Shown: one piece after another, positions 7,938 through 16,426 of the stretch
Layout of the letters: each line of letters begins with the position of its first letter
Position numbering within the stretch: position 1 is the stretch's first letter
From: an uncultured Clostridia bacterium
Lineage (GTDB): Bacteria; Bacillota; Clostridia; Oscillospirales; Ruminococcaceae
Length of the DNA stretch: 64,000 nucleotides
Reading direction: 5' to 3'
NCBI GenBank assembly: GCA_945829235.1
Contig: CALZUA010000016.1
Span: forward strand, 1-64,000
Notes under the pieces: generated by a model
The model's input: the letters and a program-made list of their open reading frames with translations, nothing else
What the model was told of the DNA's origin: nothing
The model's database searches: none
Program-made: the position numbers and the translations under genes

Positions 7938-10178
7938 ATGGATACAATCAAAATCAGAGGGCTTAGGCAAAACAATCTGAAGAATATCTCGCTTGATATT
8001 CCCAAAAACAAAATTGTGGTGTTCACCGGCGTTTCTGGCTCGGGTAAATCCAGCATCGTTTTCGATACAATCGCCGCTGAAAGCCAACGCCAGATGAATG
8101 AAACGTACAGCGCTTGGGTGAGGGGACGGCTCCCGAAATACGAAAAGCCGAATGTTGAGTTGATTGACAACCTCAATCCCTCGGTGATTATCGACCAGTC
8201 ACGGCTTGGCGGCAATTCAAGGTCAACCGTTGGCACAATCAGCGATATGTATTCTCTTTTGCGGTTGCTGTTCTCAAGAATCGGTACTCCGAGCATCGGA
8301 CCGTCTTCATATTTTTCCTTCAACAACCCGAACGGTATGTGCAAAACCTGCGCGGGTATCGGAAAAATTTTGGATTTTGATATGAATAACCTGATTGACG
8401 CGGAGAAATCATTTGACGAGGGTTGCTTTCAGCTTCCGGCGTTTGGACCGGGGAACTATTACTGGAAAATTTACAGACGCCCCGAGTTTTTCAGAACCGA
8501 TGTTCCGTGGAAAGACCTCTCCGAAGAAGAACAGAATATCTTGTTATACGGGAGCAGAACAAAGGACGGTGAACGGCTTGACAAAAGGCTCGAGGGCGTT
8601 TACAATCAGTTTAAGCGGCTAGTTTTGATGAAGGGCGCGGAAGAACAGACGGACAATACCTTGAAAAGAATCAGCAGATTTTTGTATGAATGCGAGTGTC
8701 CCGACTGCAAGGGGAAAAGATTGAACGAGCAGGCGCTTTCTTGCAAAATCAACGGGCTGAATATTGATGATATGTGCCAAATGGAGTTTTCCGAGCTTCG
8801 CGGTGAACTTGGGAAAATCACCGATGCGAGAGCTGCTTCTATCGTAAATCAGCTCACCGCTTCGCTTGACCGTATGATTGATATCGGTCTGCCGTATCTC
8901 TCGATGAACCGCGAAAGCTCCACTTTATCGGGCGGTGAGGCGCAAAGGCTCAAGCTCGTGCGCTATATGGGAAGCTCACTTTGCGGGTTGATTTACATCT
9001 TCGATGAGCCGAGCACGGGTATGCACCCGAGAGATGTTCACCGTATGTCAAGGTTGCTCAAGAGCCTGCGCGACAAGGGAAACACCGTGCTGGTTGTCGA
9101 GCACGACAAGGATATCATCAGCATCGCCGATGAGGTTATCGATATCGGTCCTCTCGCGGGTAAAAACGGCGGACAGATTATGTTTCAGGGGAACTACGAA
9201 CAGCTTTTGGTTAGCGGCACGAAAACGGGAAACGCGTTGTCCGCTAAAGTTAACGTCAAAGAAAAGGTTCGTACACCAAAGGGATTTCTCCCGATAAGGG
9301 GCGCGAACACGCATAATCTGAAAAATGTTGACGTTGATATTCCGCTCGGTATTCTCACGGTTGTAACGGGCGTTGCGGGAAGCGGAAAGTCCTCGCTGAT
9401 AAGAGATGTTTTCGCAAAGCAATATGAGGAACAAGTCGTTTTGATTGACCAGAGCAGTATCACGGCAACAGGTCGTTCTACCGTCTGTACGTTTATGGGG
9501 TTCTTTGATGAAATCCGAAAGGTGTTCGCAAAGGAAAACGGCGTTTCGGACAGCCTGTTTACCTTCAACGGAAAAGGCGCTTGTCCGTACTGCAAGGGGC
9601 GCGGCGCGATTACAACCGAGCTTGTGTTTATGGAGCCGGTTACAACCGTCTGCGAGCACTGCGGCGGGAAAAGATACAGCGATGAAGCTCTCAGGTATTT
9701 GTACAAGGAGAAGAATATTGTTGACGTGCTGGCAATGAGCGTTGAGGAAGCCTCCGCGTTCTTTGAGGGCAACAAGAAGATAAGCGAAAAGCTTAGTGCG
9801 CTTATGGAAGTCGGGCTTCCCTACATTTCACTCGGGCAACCGCTGTCAACATTCTCTGGCGGTGAACGGCAGAGAGTTAAGCTCGCGCTGAATATCAAGA
9901 GCAAGGGCAATATCTATATTCTCGATGAGCCGACTACGGGCTTACATTCTGCGGATATCGAAAAGGTTGTCGGTATTCTCGAGGGAATTGTTGACAGAGG
10001 AAACACCGTGATTGTTATCGAGCACAACACCGATGTCATCAAGCTCGCCGATTATATCATTGACGTTGGACCGGACGGCGGCACAAAAGGCGGGCAGATT
10101 GTTTTCATGGGAACACCGGCGGAAATGCTCGAAAACGGCGATACTATCACCGCGAGATATCTGCAAAAGGAACGCTGA
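7938..10178 (+). CDS. UvrA-like ABC ATPase, short form
   Basis: A 746-residue protein with two ABC ATPase halves of the excinuclease UvrA type. First half: Walker A GVSGSGKSS (about 32-40), zinc module CKTCAGIG and CPDCKGKR, signature LSGGEAQRL (about 330). Second half: GVAGSGKSS (about 480), CPYCKGRG with CEHCGGKR, signature FSGGERQRV (about 637). It is some 200 residues shorter than canonical UvrA (about 940) and seems to lack the UvrB-binding and insertion regions, as in UvrA2/DrrC-like paralogues linked to DNA-damage or drug tolerance. GAGAGG precedes the ATG. It stands alone with its own promoter and terminator, with no uvrB or uvrC nearby. Confidence 0.9.
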   Translation: MDTIKIRGLRQNNLKNISLDIPKNKIVVFTGVSGSGKSSIVFDTIAAESQRQMNETYSAWVRGRLPKYEKPNVELIDNLNPSVIIDQSRLGGNSRSTVGTISDMYSLLRLLFSRIGTPSIGPSSYFSFNNPNGMCKTCAGIGKILDFDMNNLIDAEKSFDEGCFQLPAFGPGNYYWKIYRRPEFFRTDVPWKDLSEEEQNILLYGSRTKDGERLDKRLEGVYNQFKRLVLMKGAEEQTDNTLKRISRFLYECECPDCKGKRLNEQALSCKINGLNIDDMCQMEFSELRGELGKITDARAASIVNQLTASLDRMIDIGLPYLSMNRESSTLSGGEAQRLKLVRYMGSSLCGLIYIFDEPSTGMHPRDVHRMSRLLKSLRDKGNTVLVVEHDKDIISIADEVIDIGPLAGKNGGQIMFQGNYEQLLVSGTKTGNALSAKVNVKEKVRTPKGFLPIRGANTHNLKNVDVDIPLGILTVVTGVAGSGKSSLIRDVFAKQYEEQVVLIDQSSITATGRSTVCTFMGFFDEIRKVFAKENGVSDSLFTFNGKGACPYCKGRGAITTELVFMEPVTTVCEHCGGKRYSDEALRYLYKEKNIVDVLAMSVEEASAFFEGNKKISEKLSALMEVGLPYISLGQPLSTFSGGERQRVKLALNIKSKGNIYILDEPTTGLHSADIEKVVGILEGIVDRGNTVIVIEHNTDVIKLADYIIDVGPDGGTKGGQIVFMGTPAEMLENGDTITARYLQKER

Positions 10179-10240
10179 GTTGCTTTTATCGCTGTTTGTC
10201 TACCCGCGTGTTTTGCACTGTTGAATATTATACAAAAATA

Positions 10241-10275
10241 ACGGGGGCATATCCAAAGCGATGCCCCGTTGTTTT
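10241..10275 (+). terminator. intrinsic terminator after the UvrA-like gene
   Basis: ACGGGGGCAT (10241-10250) pairs with ATGCCCCGTT (10261-10270), with GTTTT downstream and AAAAATA upstream, so it could end transcription from both sides. Confidence 0.75.
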
Positions 10276-10279
10276 GTAT

Positions 10280-10594
<315 letters not shown>

Positions 10595-10657
10595 TATTTT
10601 TTCGGATAGATAGATTTCTCCGAAATATGCCCGAAAATATACTTTAATCGGCAATGC

Positions 10658-13159
10658 TTATCGGTTCAAATTCATCACGATGCTCTTTGTAACCTCTTCC
10701 ATAACAATAGGCTTTGCGAGATGTCCGTTCATTCCCGCGTCAAGAGATGCCTGAACGTCCTCGACAAACGCGTTTGCGGTCATTGCGATAATCGGTATCG
10801 TGCGCGCATCGGGGCGATTTGGCAAACCTCTTATCGCTATTGTCGCCTCGTAGCCGTTCTTCTTCGGCATCATTATATCCATAAAAATTATATCAAAGGT
10901 ATCGGGCGGATTTTCCGAGAAAATCTTTACCGTTTCTTCGCCGTCACAAGCTCTCGTTACCTTAATCCCAAGCTCCTCAAGCTGTACCGTGGCGATTTCG
11001 GCATTAAGCTCGTTGTCCTCGGCAAGAAGGATTTTCACGCCGTTCAAATCCACGTTCTCAGTGGGCAGATTTTTCGTTTGAACCTCGCTCTTATCGGTAA
11101 GCTCCAGCGGAAACTCCACGGTGAACACCGAGCCGACGTTCTTCTTGCTCTCAACCGAAATACTGCCGCCCATAAGGTCAACATAGCGCTTTGATATTGC
11201 CATTCCAAGTCCCGAGCCTTTGTACTGCGTTCTCGCGCCGTTGTCCTCCTGCGAGAACTCATCGAAAATGTGCTCGACAAATTCCTCGGTCATTCCAACG
11301 CCGGTGTCCGCTATTCGATAATTCACCACAATATACCTGGAATCCTCGCCCTTGCGATAGCTTGTTTCAAATGTAATCGTGCCGCCGTCATCGGTGAATT
11401 TTACGGCATTTCCGAGTATATTCACAAGCACCTCTCTTATTCTCACCGCGTCCGCAAGAACATAGGGCGTATCGGTTTCACCAAGCTTTGAGTTGAACGT
11501 AATATTACGGTTGGTGAGGAAGCCGTGAACGATGCTCAGAACCACATCCGTAACCTCGGTTATATCAACGGGAGCAGGGCTGAACTTGATTTTTCCGCTC
11601 TCGATGCGGCTTATATCAAGCACATCGTTGATAAGCGTAAGCAAATGCTCGGAGCTCTTGCTGATTTTCTCGAGGCAGTTTCGCACCTCGGGATTTGTGT
11701 CCTGCTTCAGCGCAATTCCCGTAAAGCCCATAATCGCATTCATCGGCGTGCGGATATCGTGGGACATATTGTTCAGGAACGTGGTTTTCGCAAGGCTTGC
11801 ATTCTGCGCGGTACGAACAGCGTTTTCGAGCTGTTGATTTATCTTCTTGTCGCCCGTTCTGTCGGACATATCGAGTATGTACTTTTTCGCGCCCTGAATA
11901 TCACTGCAAAACGCGATAACGTGGAACCAGCGCTCCTCGTTGTTCGCTCGGTGAATATACTCCCTGTCCCATTCCTTCTGATAACCCGGCTCGATGTCCG
12001 AGAGCTGTCCCAGAATATGCGAGGACTGATTTTCCTTTATCAGCTTTTCCAGCTCGTAAACATTCTTTTTCACCTTGTCTTCGGAAATGCCAAGCAGTTT
12101 CTCAATATTCGGGCTGACGTAATCCACACGCAGTTTCTCCGCGTCTAGCATCAGAAAAACATCGTCAACGTTTGCCGAGAGCTTTGAGAACAGCTCATCT
12201 CGCGCAATCAGCTCGTTGTCCTTCAGCTTGAGCTTACGGCGGTTATTCCAGATTACAAGGAAAAGCAACACTAATGCAAGCAAAATAATAATTGCAGATA
12301 CCACAACCAGAGTCATGGTCTGGAGCTTGTTCATACTGGAATTTACCACGTCCGAGGGTACTATTCCAAGTACAATCCAGTCCTGAAAATTTGCCGGCTC
12401 GTAGACAAGATAATAGTTTATCCCGTTTACATCGAAAACCATTTGTCCCGATTTTCCGTCACGAAAATCATTTTGCAAAGCGGCAACTTTTTCGGCGGTG
12501 ACGTTTTTGGATTTTTCCATCAACGCGATGAAATTGTGAATATTTGAAATCTCATCGCTTCCGTTGTCAACAACAACTCGTCCATCGGGCAGTATCGCAA
12601 AAGTTCCCGCTTTTCCGCCAAATGCGGAGATTTTCAGAGCTTCAACAAGGTCGGAGTTGTTGTAGGTGATAGCGATTGCTTCGTATTCAAAGCCGCGGAA
12701 AACGTTCGGAACAGCCGGAGTTGCAAACACCATTATCTCGGGCTTATCCGGAACAACAGAGTTTACGACAATCGGCTCTTGCTCTAAAATCAAGTCCTCA
12801 AGCTTGCTACGCAAATCCAGATAGCCCTTCTGCCCCTCAAGCGTGATGTAATTACCGTTGCGGGAGATGAAAAAGAAATCGGTGAAGTTGCTTTCTTCCC
12901 TCGCCTGATTTAGATACTCGACAATCTCCTGCTCGCTGTCCGCTTCCTCAATATAAGGCGTCCACATTCGCATACGGCTCCAGTTGACCGAAACCATATT
13001 GTAAAGCGCCTGATTTGCCTGATGAAAAATTTCGACAAGGTGGGCGGTGCTTTCTTCATAAATCGTTTCGGAAACAAATCCCGAATAGGCAAATCCCGCA
13101 AATCCAACTCCCGCGGCAATTACAATCGCAAGCAGTATTGCAAGCAGCCTCTTTTTCAT
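10658..13159 (-). CDS. hybrid sensor histidine kinase, dCache-PAS-HK-receiver
   Basis: An 833-residue membrane kinase. N-terminal transmembrane helix (about 7-27), a large extracytoplasmic domain of dCache type (about 30-285), second helix (about 290-312), a PAS domain (about 330-450), HisKA with [16 protein letters not shown], HATPase with NILGNAVKFTDDG, DTGVGM and GSGLGMAIS, and a C-terminal receiver with ILLAEDNELNAE and the acceptor aspartate in FMDIMMPKKNG. Such a kinase needs an Hpt protein to pass phosphate on, and one is encoded two genes upstream. AAGGAGGG stands 10 bp before the ATG. It is the last intact gene of the Hpt / binding-protein / kinase operon (33 bp after the binding protein). 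Confidence 0.93.
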   Translation of the reverse strand: MKKRLLAILLAIVIAAGVGFAGFAYSGFVSETIYEESTAHLVEIFHQANQALYNMVSVNWSRMRMWTPYIEEADSEQEIVEYLNQAREESNFTDFFFISRNGNYITLEGQKGYLDLRSKLEDLILEQEPIVVNSVVPDKPEIMVFATPAVPNVFRGFEYEAIAITYNNSDLVEALKISAFGGKAGTFAILPDGRVVVDNGSDEISNIHNFIALMEKSKNVTAEKVAALQNDFRDGKSGQMVFDVNGINYYLVYEPANFQDWIVLGIVPSDVVNSSMNKLQTMTLVVVSAIIILLALVLLFLVIWNNRRKLKLKDNELIARDELFSKLSANVDDVFLMLDAEKLRVDYVSPNIEKLLGISEDKVKKNVYELEKLIKENQSSHILGQLSDIEPGYQKEWDREYIHRANNEERWFHVIAFCSDIQGAKKYILDMSDRTGDKKINQQLENAVRTAQNASLAKTTFLNNMSHDIRTPMNAIMGFTGIALKQDTNPEVRNCLEKISKSSEHLLTLINDVLDISRIESGKIKFSPAPVDITEVTDVVLSIVHGFLTNRNITFNSKLGETDTPYVLADAVRIREVLVNILGNAVKFTDDGGTITFETSYRKGEDSRYIVVNYRIADTGVGMTEEFVEHIFDEFSQEDNGARTQYKGSGLGMAISKRYVDLMGGSISVESKKNVGSVFTVEFPLELTDKSEVQTKNLPTENVDLNGVKILLAEDNELNAEIATVQLEELGIKVTRACDGEETVKIFSENPPDTFDIIFMDIMMPKKNGYEATIAIRGLPNRPDARTIPIIAMTANAFVEDVQASLDAGMNGHLAKPIVMEEVTKSIVMNLNR

Positions 13160-13192
13160 AGCTCCGCCCTCCTTTCTCGAAAATTTTGCGTC

Positions 13193-15079
13193 TTAATAAC
13201 CCTTGACAATGGTTACATAATCTGTCGGCGCGAGGAACTGCTGCGTTTGCGTAAGTGCCTCGCGAATGTACTCCTGACTTGTGAAGTCATTTACAATATA
13301 GTCCGCGCGCTTGTTCTTCAAATCCTCGGGCATCGGGCAGTTGCAGAAGGTCGGGTGCTCGAGATATGTGTCCGCGCCGACAAGCAAAACTGTGTAAACT
13401 TCATCGTCTTTAAGCTGCTGTCCGTTTACGGTTATATCGCCAAGCTTGAACTTTCCGCGCTCGGTTTCGGTGACGGTGTACTCCAAACCGCTGGTTACGG
13501 GCATCTGATTGCGGTGGTGAATAGGATTGGAGCCGTCCTCCTTCACGTTAACCAGCCAGTCCATAATTCTGCGGATTTCTGCGCCCGTGTACTCGCCGCG
13601 ATAGAGCGCGTTTCTGAACGTCATAATCCACTTGACCTGTTGCATCGTGTAATCGCCGACAAAAATCGGTGAGCTTGCCACGCTTGCATAGCCAATTGCA
13701 ATTTGGTCGTCGTTATAATAGCGAAGCGTGTTCATCAGCGAAGAAGCCGCCTGACTTCCGTGAACGCCGAAGTCGTTGGAATAAGCCGTGTTCTGCGTGA
13801 ACAGAACCTCCTCTGCTTCGGGATTTTTGTAGTCGGTAATCTGCGCGTTAAACGCCTCATAAGCGCTCTTCGCGTCATACTCGCCCGTCATCATCTTGTG
13901 TGCAACGTCCTGCGAAATACCGAAAACCTCGGTTGACGCAAGGCGCATATAGAGGTGGTTGCTCTCGATGCAGTCCTGTACATAATCAAGCGCGTTTGTC
14001 GGAGTAATCTTGACTTCCTTGTTGTAGGACAAAACGGAAGTTTGCGCGGCAACGTGCTTTTGACCTTCCTCGCTGAAGATTGCCAAAAGAACTTCGTTTA
14101 CAGCCTTTTTCTTTGCCTCGTTTTCCACAGCCTTTTTGGAAACGGCAAGCTGGCACATCGGATATGTAAGCACCCAGTTATCCTCGGAGGTTTCGCCGAA
14201 ATACGGGAGAATTACACAGTTCATATTTCTTTCAGCCTTGATGCTGTCGCAAATGTTCGCAGTGTTGCGAATCATCGCGGTTTGTCCGGCAAAGAAAGGC
14301 TCCATTGTCTTGCTGAATTGAAGCTCCTCGTCACCCTTTTGGAAGCGGACATCTTTCAGGAACTGCTCGTATTTTTCAAACACCTTGGGCCAGACTTTGT
14401 CGTCAAGACCAACCTGATTGTCGGTAGTTTCACTCTCGTACGCCATACGCCACTTCGTTCCCTCAAGGCTCATAAGCTCGGGAATTGCACAGCCCTGCAA
14501 GGTTTCAAGGCAGGTGTAGTCATAGTGCCAGTCGGTCTGGAAGCCCTTGATTCCCTTTTCCTCAAAGAAATCAATCGCTGCCACAAACTCCGAATAATTC
14601 GTGGGAAGCGGATAATTGTATTTATCGAACAAATCCTTGTTTGCCACGATGCAGTCAACCTCGGCGCACATCGGAAGCCAGCGTATCGCGCCGCTTTCCT
14701 CGCGGTTTACCTCAAGATAACTGCTGTAAAATGTGCCGGCAACCTCGGTTTTGCTCAAATCCGCAAGGTGCTCCGAAAGAGGCGCAGCGTCATTCAGCAA
14801 GAAACGGCGGCAGGTGATGATATCGGGCATTTCCTCGCCGCGCGCAAGCAAATCCTTGTAATATTCCATCGTGTTGTAGCTCTGCACAAACGTGAAGTCA
14901 ATGTTCGGGAACTTCTCCTCCAGCCACGGCGACAGCTCCTTGAACATAGACCTGTCCCACATATACATACTGATGGAAATTCTTCCGTCATTTGCGCCGT
15001 TTTGTCCCGCGCAGCCTGTCATCATCAGCGCAAACATCACGCACGCAAGAAGCACACTTACAATTTTCTTCAGTTTCAT
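13193..15079 (-). CDS. solute-binding lipoprotein fused to a 5'-nucleotidase C-terminal domain
   Basis: A 628-residue lipoprotein. Signal peptide MKLKKIVSVLLACVMFALMM ends in the lipobox MTGC with the lipidated Cys23. Residues about 30-430 resemble type 1 extracellular solute-binding proteins. The last 170 residues (DYTMQQVKWI, YTGAEIRRIM, VTSGLEYTV, ITVNGQQLKDDEVYTVL) match the 5_nucleotid_C substrate-binding domain of 5'-nucleotidases; the metal phosphatase domain of those enzymes is absent. No ABC permease or ATPase lies nearby. Instead it sits between an Hpt gene (13 bp upstream) and a hybrid kinase (33 bp downstream), so I infer that it is the ligand sensor of that kinase. AAGGAG precedes the ATG. 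Confidence 0.82.
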   Translation of the reverse strand: MKLKKIVSVLLACVMFALMMTGCAGQNGANDGRISISMYMWDRSMFKELSPWLEEKFPNIDFTFVQSYNTMEYYKDLLARGEEMPDIITCRRFLLNDAAPLSEHLADLSKTEVAGTFYSSYLEVNREESGAIRWLPMCAEVDCIVANKDLFDKYNYPLPTNYSEFVAAIDFFEEKGIKGFQTDWHYDYTCLETLQGCAIPELMSLEGTKWRMAYESETTDNQVGLDDKVWPKVFEKYEQFLKDVRFQKGDEELQFSKTMEPFFAGQTAMIRNTANICDSIKAERNMNCVILPYFGETSEDNWVLTYPMCQLAVSKKAVENEAKKKAVNEVLLAIFSEEGQKHVAAQTSVLSYNKEVKITPTNALDYVQDCIESNHLYMRLASTEVFGISQDVAHKMMTGEYDAKSAYEAFNAQITDYKNPEAEEVLFTQNTAYSNDFGVHGSQAASSLMNTLRYYNDDQIAIGYASVASSPIFVGDYTMQQVKWIMTFRNALYRGEYTGAEIRRIMDWLVNVKEDGSNPIHHRNQMPVTSGLEYTVTETERGKFKLGDITVNGQQLKDDEVYTVLLVGADTYLEHPTFCNCPMPEDLKNKRADYIVNDFTSQEYIREALTQTQQFLAPTDYVTIVKGY

Positions 15080-15092
15080 CAAATTCTCCTTG

Positions 15093-15464
15093 TTATTTAT
15101 TTTCCGAGTCAAGATAAGCGCGGATTGCGCTCACCGTCAGCTCATAATCACAGCGAACTTCTTCAAAAAGCACATCTGCTCCCTCGGGAATTACCGCCGT
15201 TTCGGGGCGAAGCAACTCCGTGAGCTTTGACGCGGAAAGCATAAGCTTGCTCAGGCTGAGGTTGCCGCAAACGCCCTTGAGCGTGTGCGCCGCGCGAAAC
15301 GCATTCTCGCGGTTGCCTTCTCCCATTGCCGTTTGCAAATCGGAAAAGCTGTGGTCGTCCAAAAATTTCGCAACAAACTTTTTTATCAGCGCTTCGCTCG
15401 GCAGACGCTTTTTAACCTCGTCAAAATCGCCGCCAAACTGCTGATAGCACTCTTGAATTGTCAT
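15093..15464 (-). CDS. Hpt phosphotransfer protein
   Basis: A 123-residue, all-helical single Hpt domain with the phospho-acceptor motif AAHTLKGVCGNL. GAGGGAT precedes the ATG at 15464; the open frame to 15479 has no site. It is the first gene of the operon with the solute-binding lipoprotein and the hybrid kinase and most likely takes phosphate from the kinase receiver domain. No output response regulator is encoded in the operon, so the final target is elsewhere. Confidence 0.93.
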   Translation of the reverse strand: MTIQECYQQFGGDFDEVKKRLPSEALIKKFVAKFLDDHSFSDLQTAMGEGNRENAFRAAHTLKGVCGNLSLSKLMLSASKLTELLRPETAVIPEGADVLFEEVRCDYELTVSAIRAYLDSENK

Positions 15465-15515
15465 ATTTATCCCTCGCATCTACTTGGTTTTTATTAAAAC
15501 AATAGTATCTCTTTT

Positions 15516-15544
15516 GTTATAACACATAATTTGACAAAAAGCAA
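15516..15544 (-). promoter_or_regulatory. probable promoter of the Hpt operon
   Basis: Minus strand TTGCTT (15544-15539), 17 bp, TATAAC (15521-15516), about 50 bp before the Hpt start codon. Weaker than other promoters in the window. Confidence 0.5.
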
Positions 15545-15649
15545 TATGTTTTTTTGCAAGAAATTGGAAATTAAGTGACAATTTATGGTTGGATTTTCAT
15601 TTAATGCACAATTTTATTTATCATAATTCCTTGACAATTTTGGCTGACA

Positions 15650-15682
15650 AAAAGGAGCAACGCGAGATGTGTTGCTCCTTTT
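15650..15682 (-). terminator. intrinsic terminator of the HAD/PRTase operon
   Basis: A perfect 12-bp stem (AAAAGGAGCAAC with GTTGCTCCTTTT) around a 9-base loop, directly after the HAD gene; on the minus strand it is followed by TTTTTGTC. Confidence 0.8.
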
Positions 15683-15685
15683 GTA

Positions 15686-16426
15686 TTATTGAAATCGGTC
15701 GAAAAACTCCGTCACCTGCTCGCAAAACCGCTCTCTTGGAAAAACAACGCTGTTCGCGACATCAACAAGCCCGCGTAAATCCTCGGGAAAAACAGCCGTG
15801 TCCGCTATCCTCAGCAACGAAATATCCATCGCGCTGTCGCCCGCGCATATTGTCGTGCAACTCGGCGAAATCCGCTCTCTGAGCCGTTTCGCGGCGCTCC
15901 CCTTGTTAATCTCGGCGGGGATTGCGTACAGCTTTGCGCCCACGGCAAAGCACTCAACCTGTTCCCCGACAACGCTTTTCAGTTGCTCCAGCGAAAGCTC
16001 GGGGTTGTCGGATTTTGTAAACAAAAACATTCCGTCAACCAGCCTTATCTCAAAGCTACGGTGAACATCGTTTTCCATAGAACGGCGGCAACGCGCAAGC
16101 TCATCGGCGCATTTTTCGACAATACCGAGAGAATTTTTCGTCCATTCTTGCTCGGGTTGTCCGTTTATCAGCAAGGTTCCGCCGTTATCGACAAGCGCAT
16201 ATTTTGGCGAAAATCCGCTCGGGAAATGTATGCGGAGATATTGCTCAATGCTTCGCGTTGTCACGGGAATTACGCCGCTCAGTTTCGGGAAAAGCTCTGC
16301 TTGGCGCGGCGTGATACAGCTTATCTCAACGCCGTCCTTGTACTCGCAGACAATGTCCTCGGGACGCTTTTTTGTTGCGGAGAAAATCAGCGTGCCGTCA
16401 ATATCGGAGAAAATCAGCTTACACAT
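15686..16426 (-). CDS. HAD-family phosphatase, partner of PRTase fusion
   Basis: A 246-residue HAD hydrolase with motif I FSDIDGTLI, motif II VTTRS, a lysine in INKGSAAKRL and motif IV AGDSAMDISLL, with a cap of Cof type. Its start overlaps the stop of the upstream phosphoribosyltransferase fusion by 8 bp, with AAAGGTG as ribosome site inside that gene, so the two are translationally coupled. HAD phosphatases with exactly this partner set (PRTase, TRSP, StiP, PELOTA) were noted by comparative genomics around tellurite-resistance (Ter) operons, where they are proposed to make a nucleoside-like metabolite. No ter gene is in this window. Confidence 0.88.
   Translation of the reverse strand: MCKLIFSDIDGTLIFSATKKRPEDIVCEYKDGVEISCITPRQAELFPKLSGVIPVTTRSIEQYLRIHFPSGFSPKYALVDNGGTLLINGQPEQEWTKNSLGIVEKCADELARCRRSMENDVHRSFEIRLVDGMFLFTKSDNPELSLEQLKSVVGEQVECFAVGAKLYAIPAEINKGSAAKRLRERISPSCTTICAGDSAMDISLLRIADTAVFPEDLRGLVDVANSVVFPRERFCEQVTEFFDRFQ

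Noticed and set aside
7938..10178. Calling the gene uvrA
   Set aside because: It is about 200 residues shorter than housekeeping UvrA, has no uvrB/uvrC context and resembles UvrA2-like paralogues, so the symbol is withheld.
13955..15223. 422-codon plus-strand open frame
   Set aside because: It is antisense to the solute-binding lipoprotein, which has a signal peptide, lipobox, ribosome site and operon context. The plus-strand peptide has no recognisable domain.
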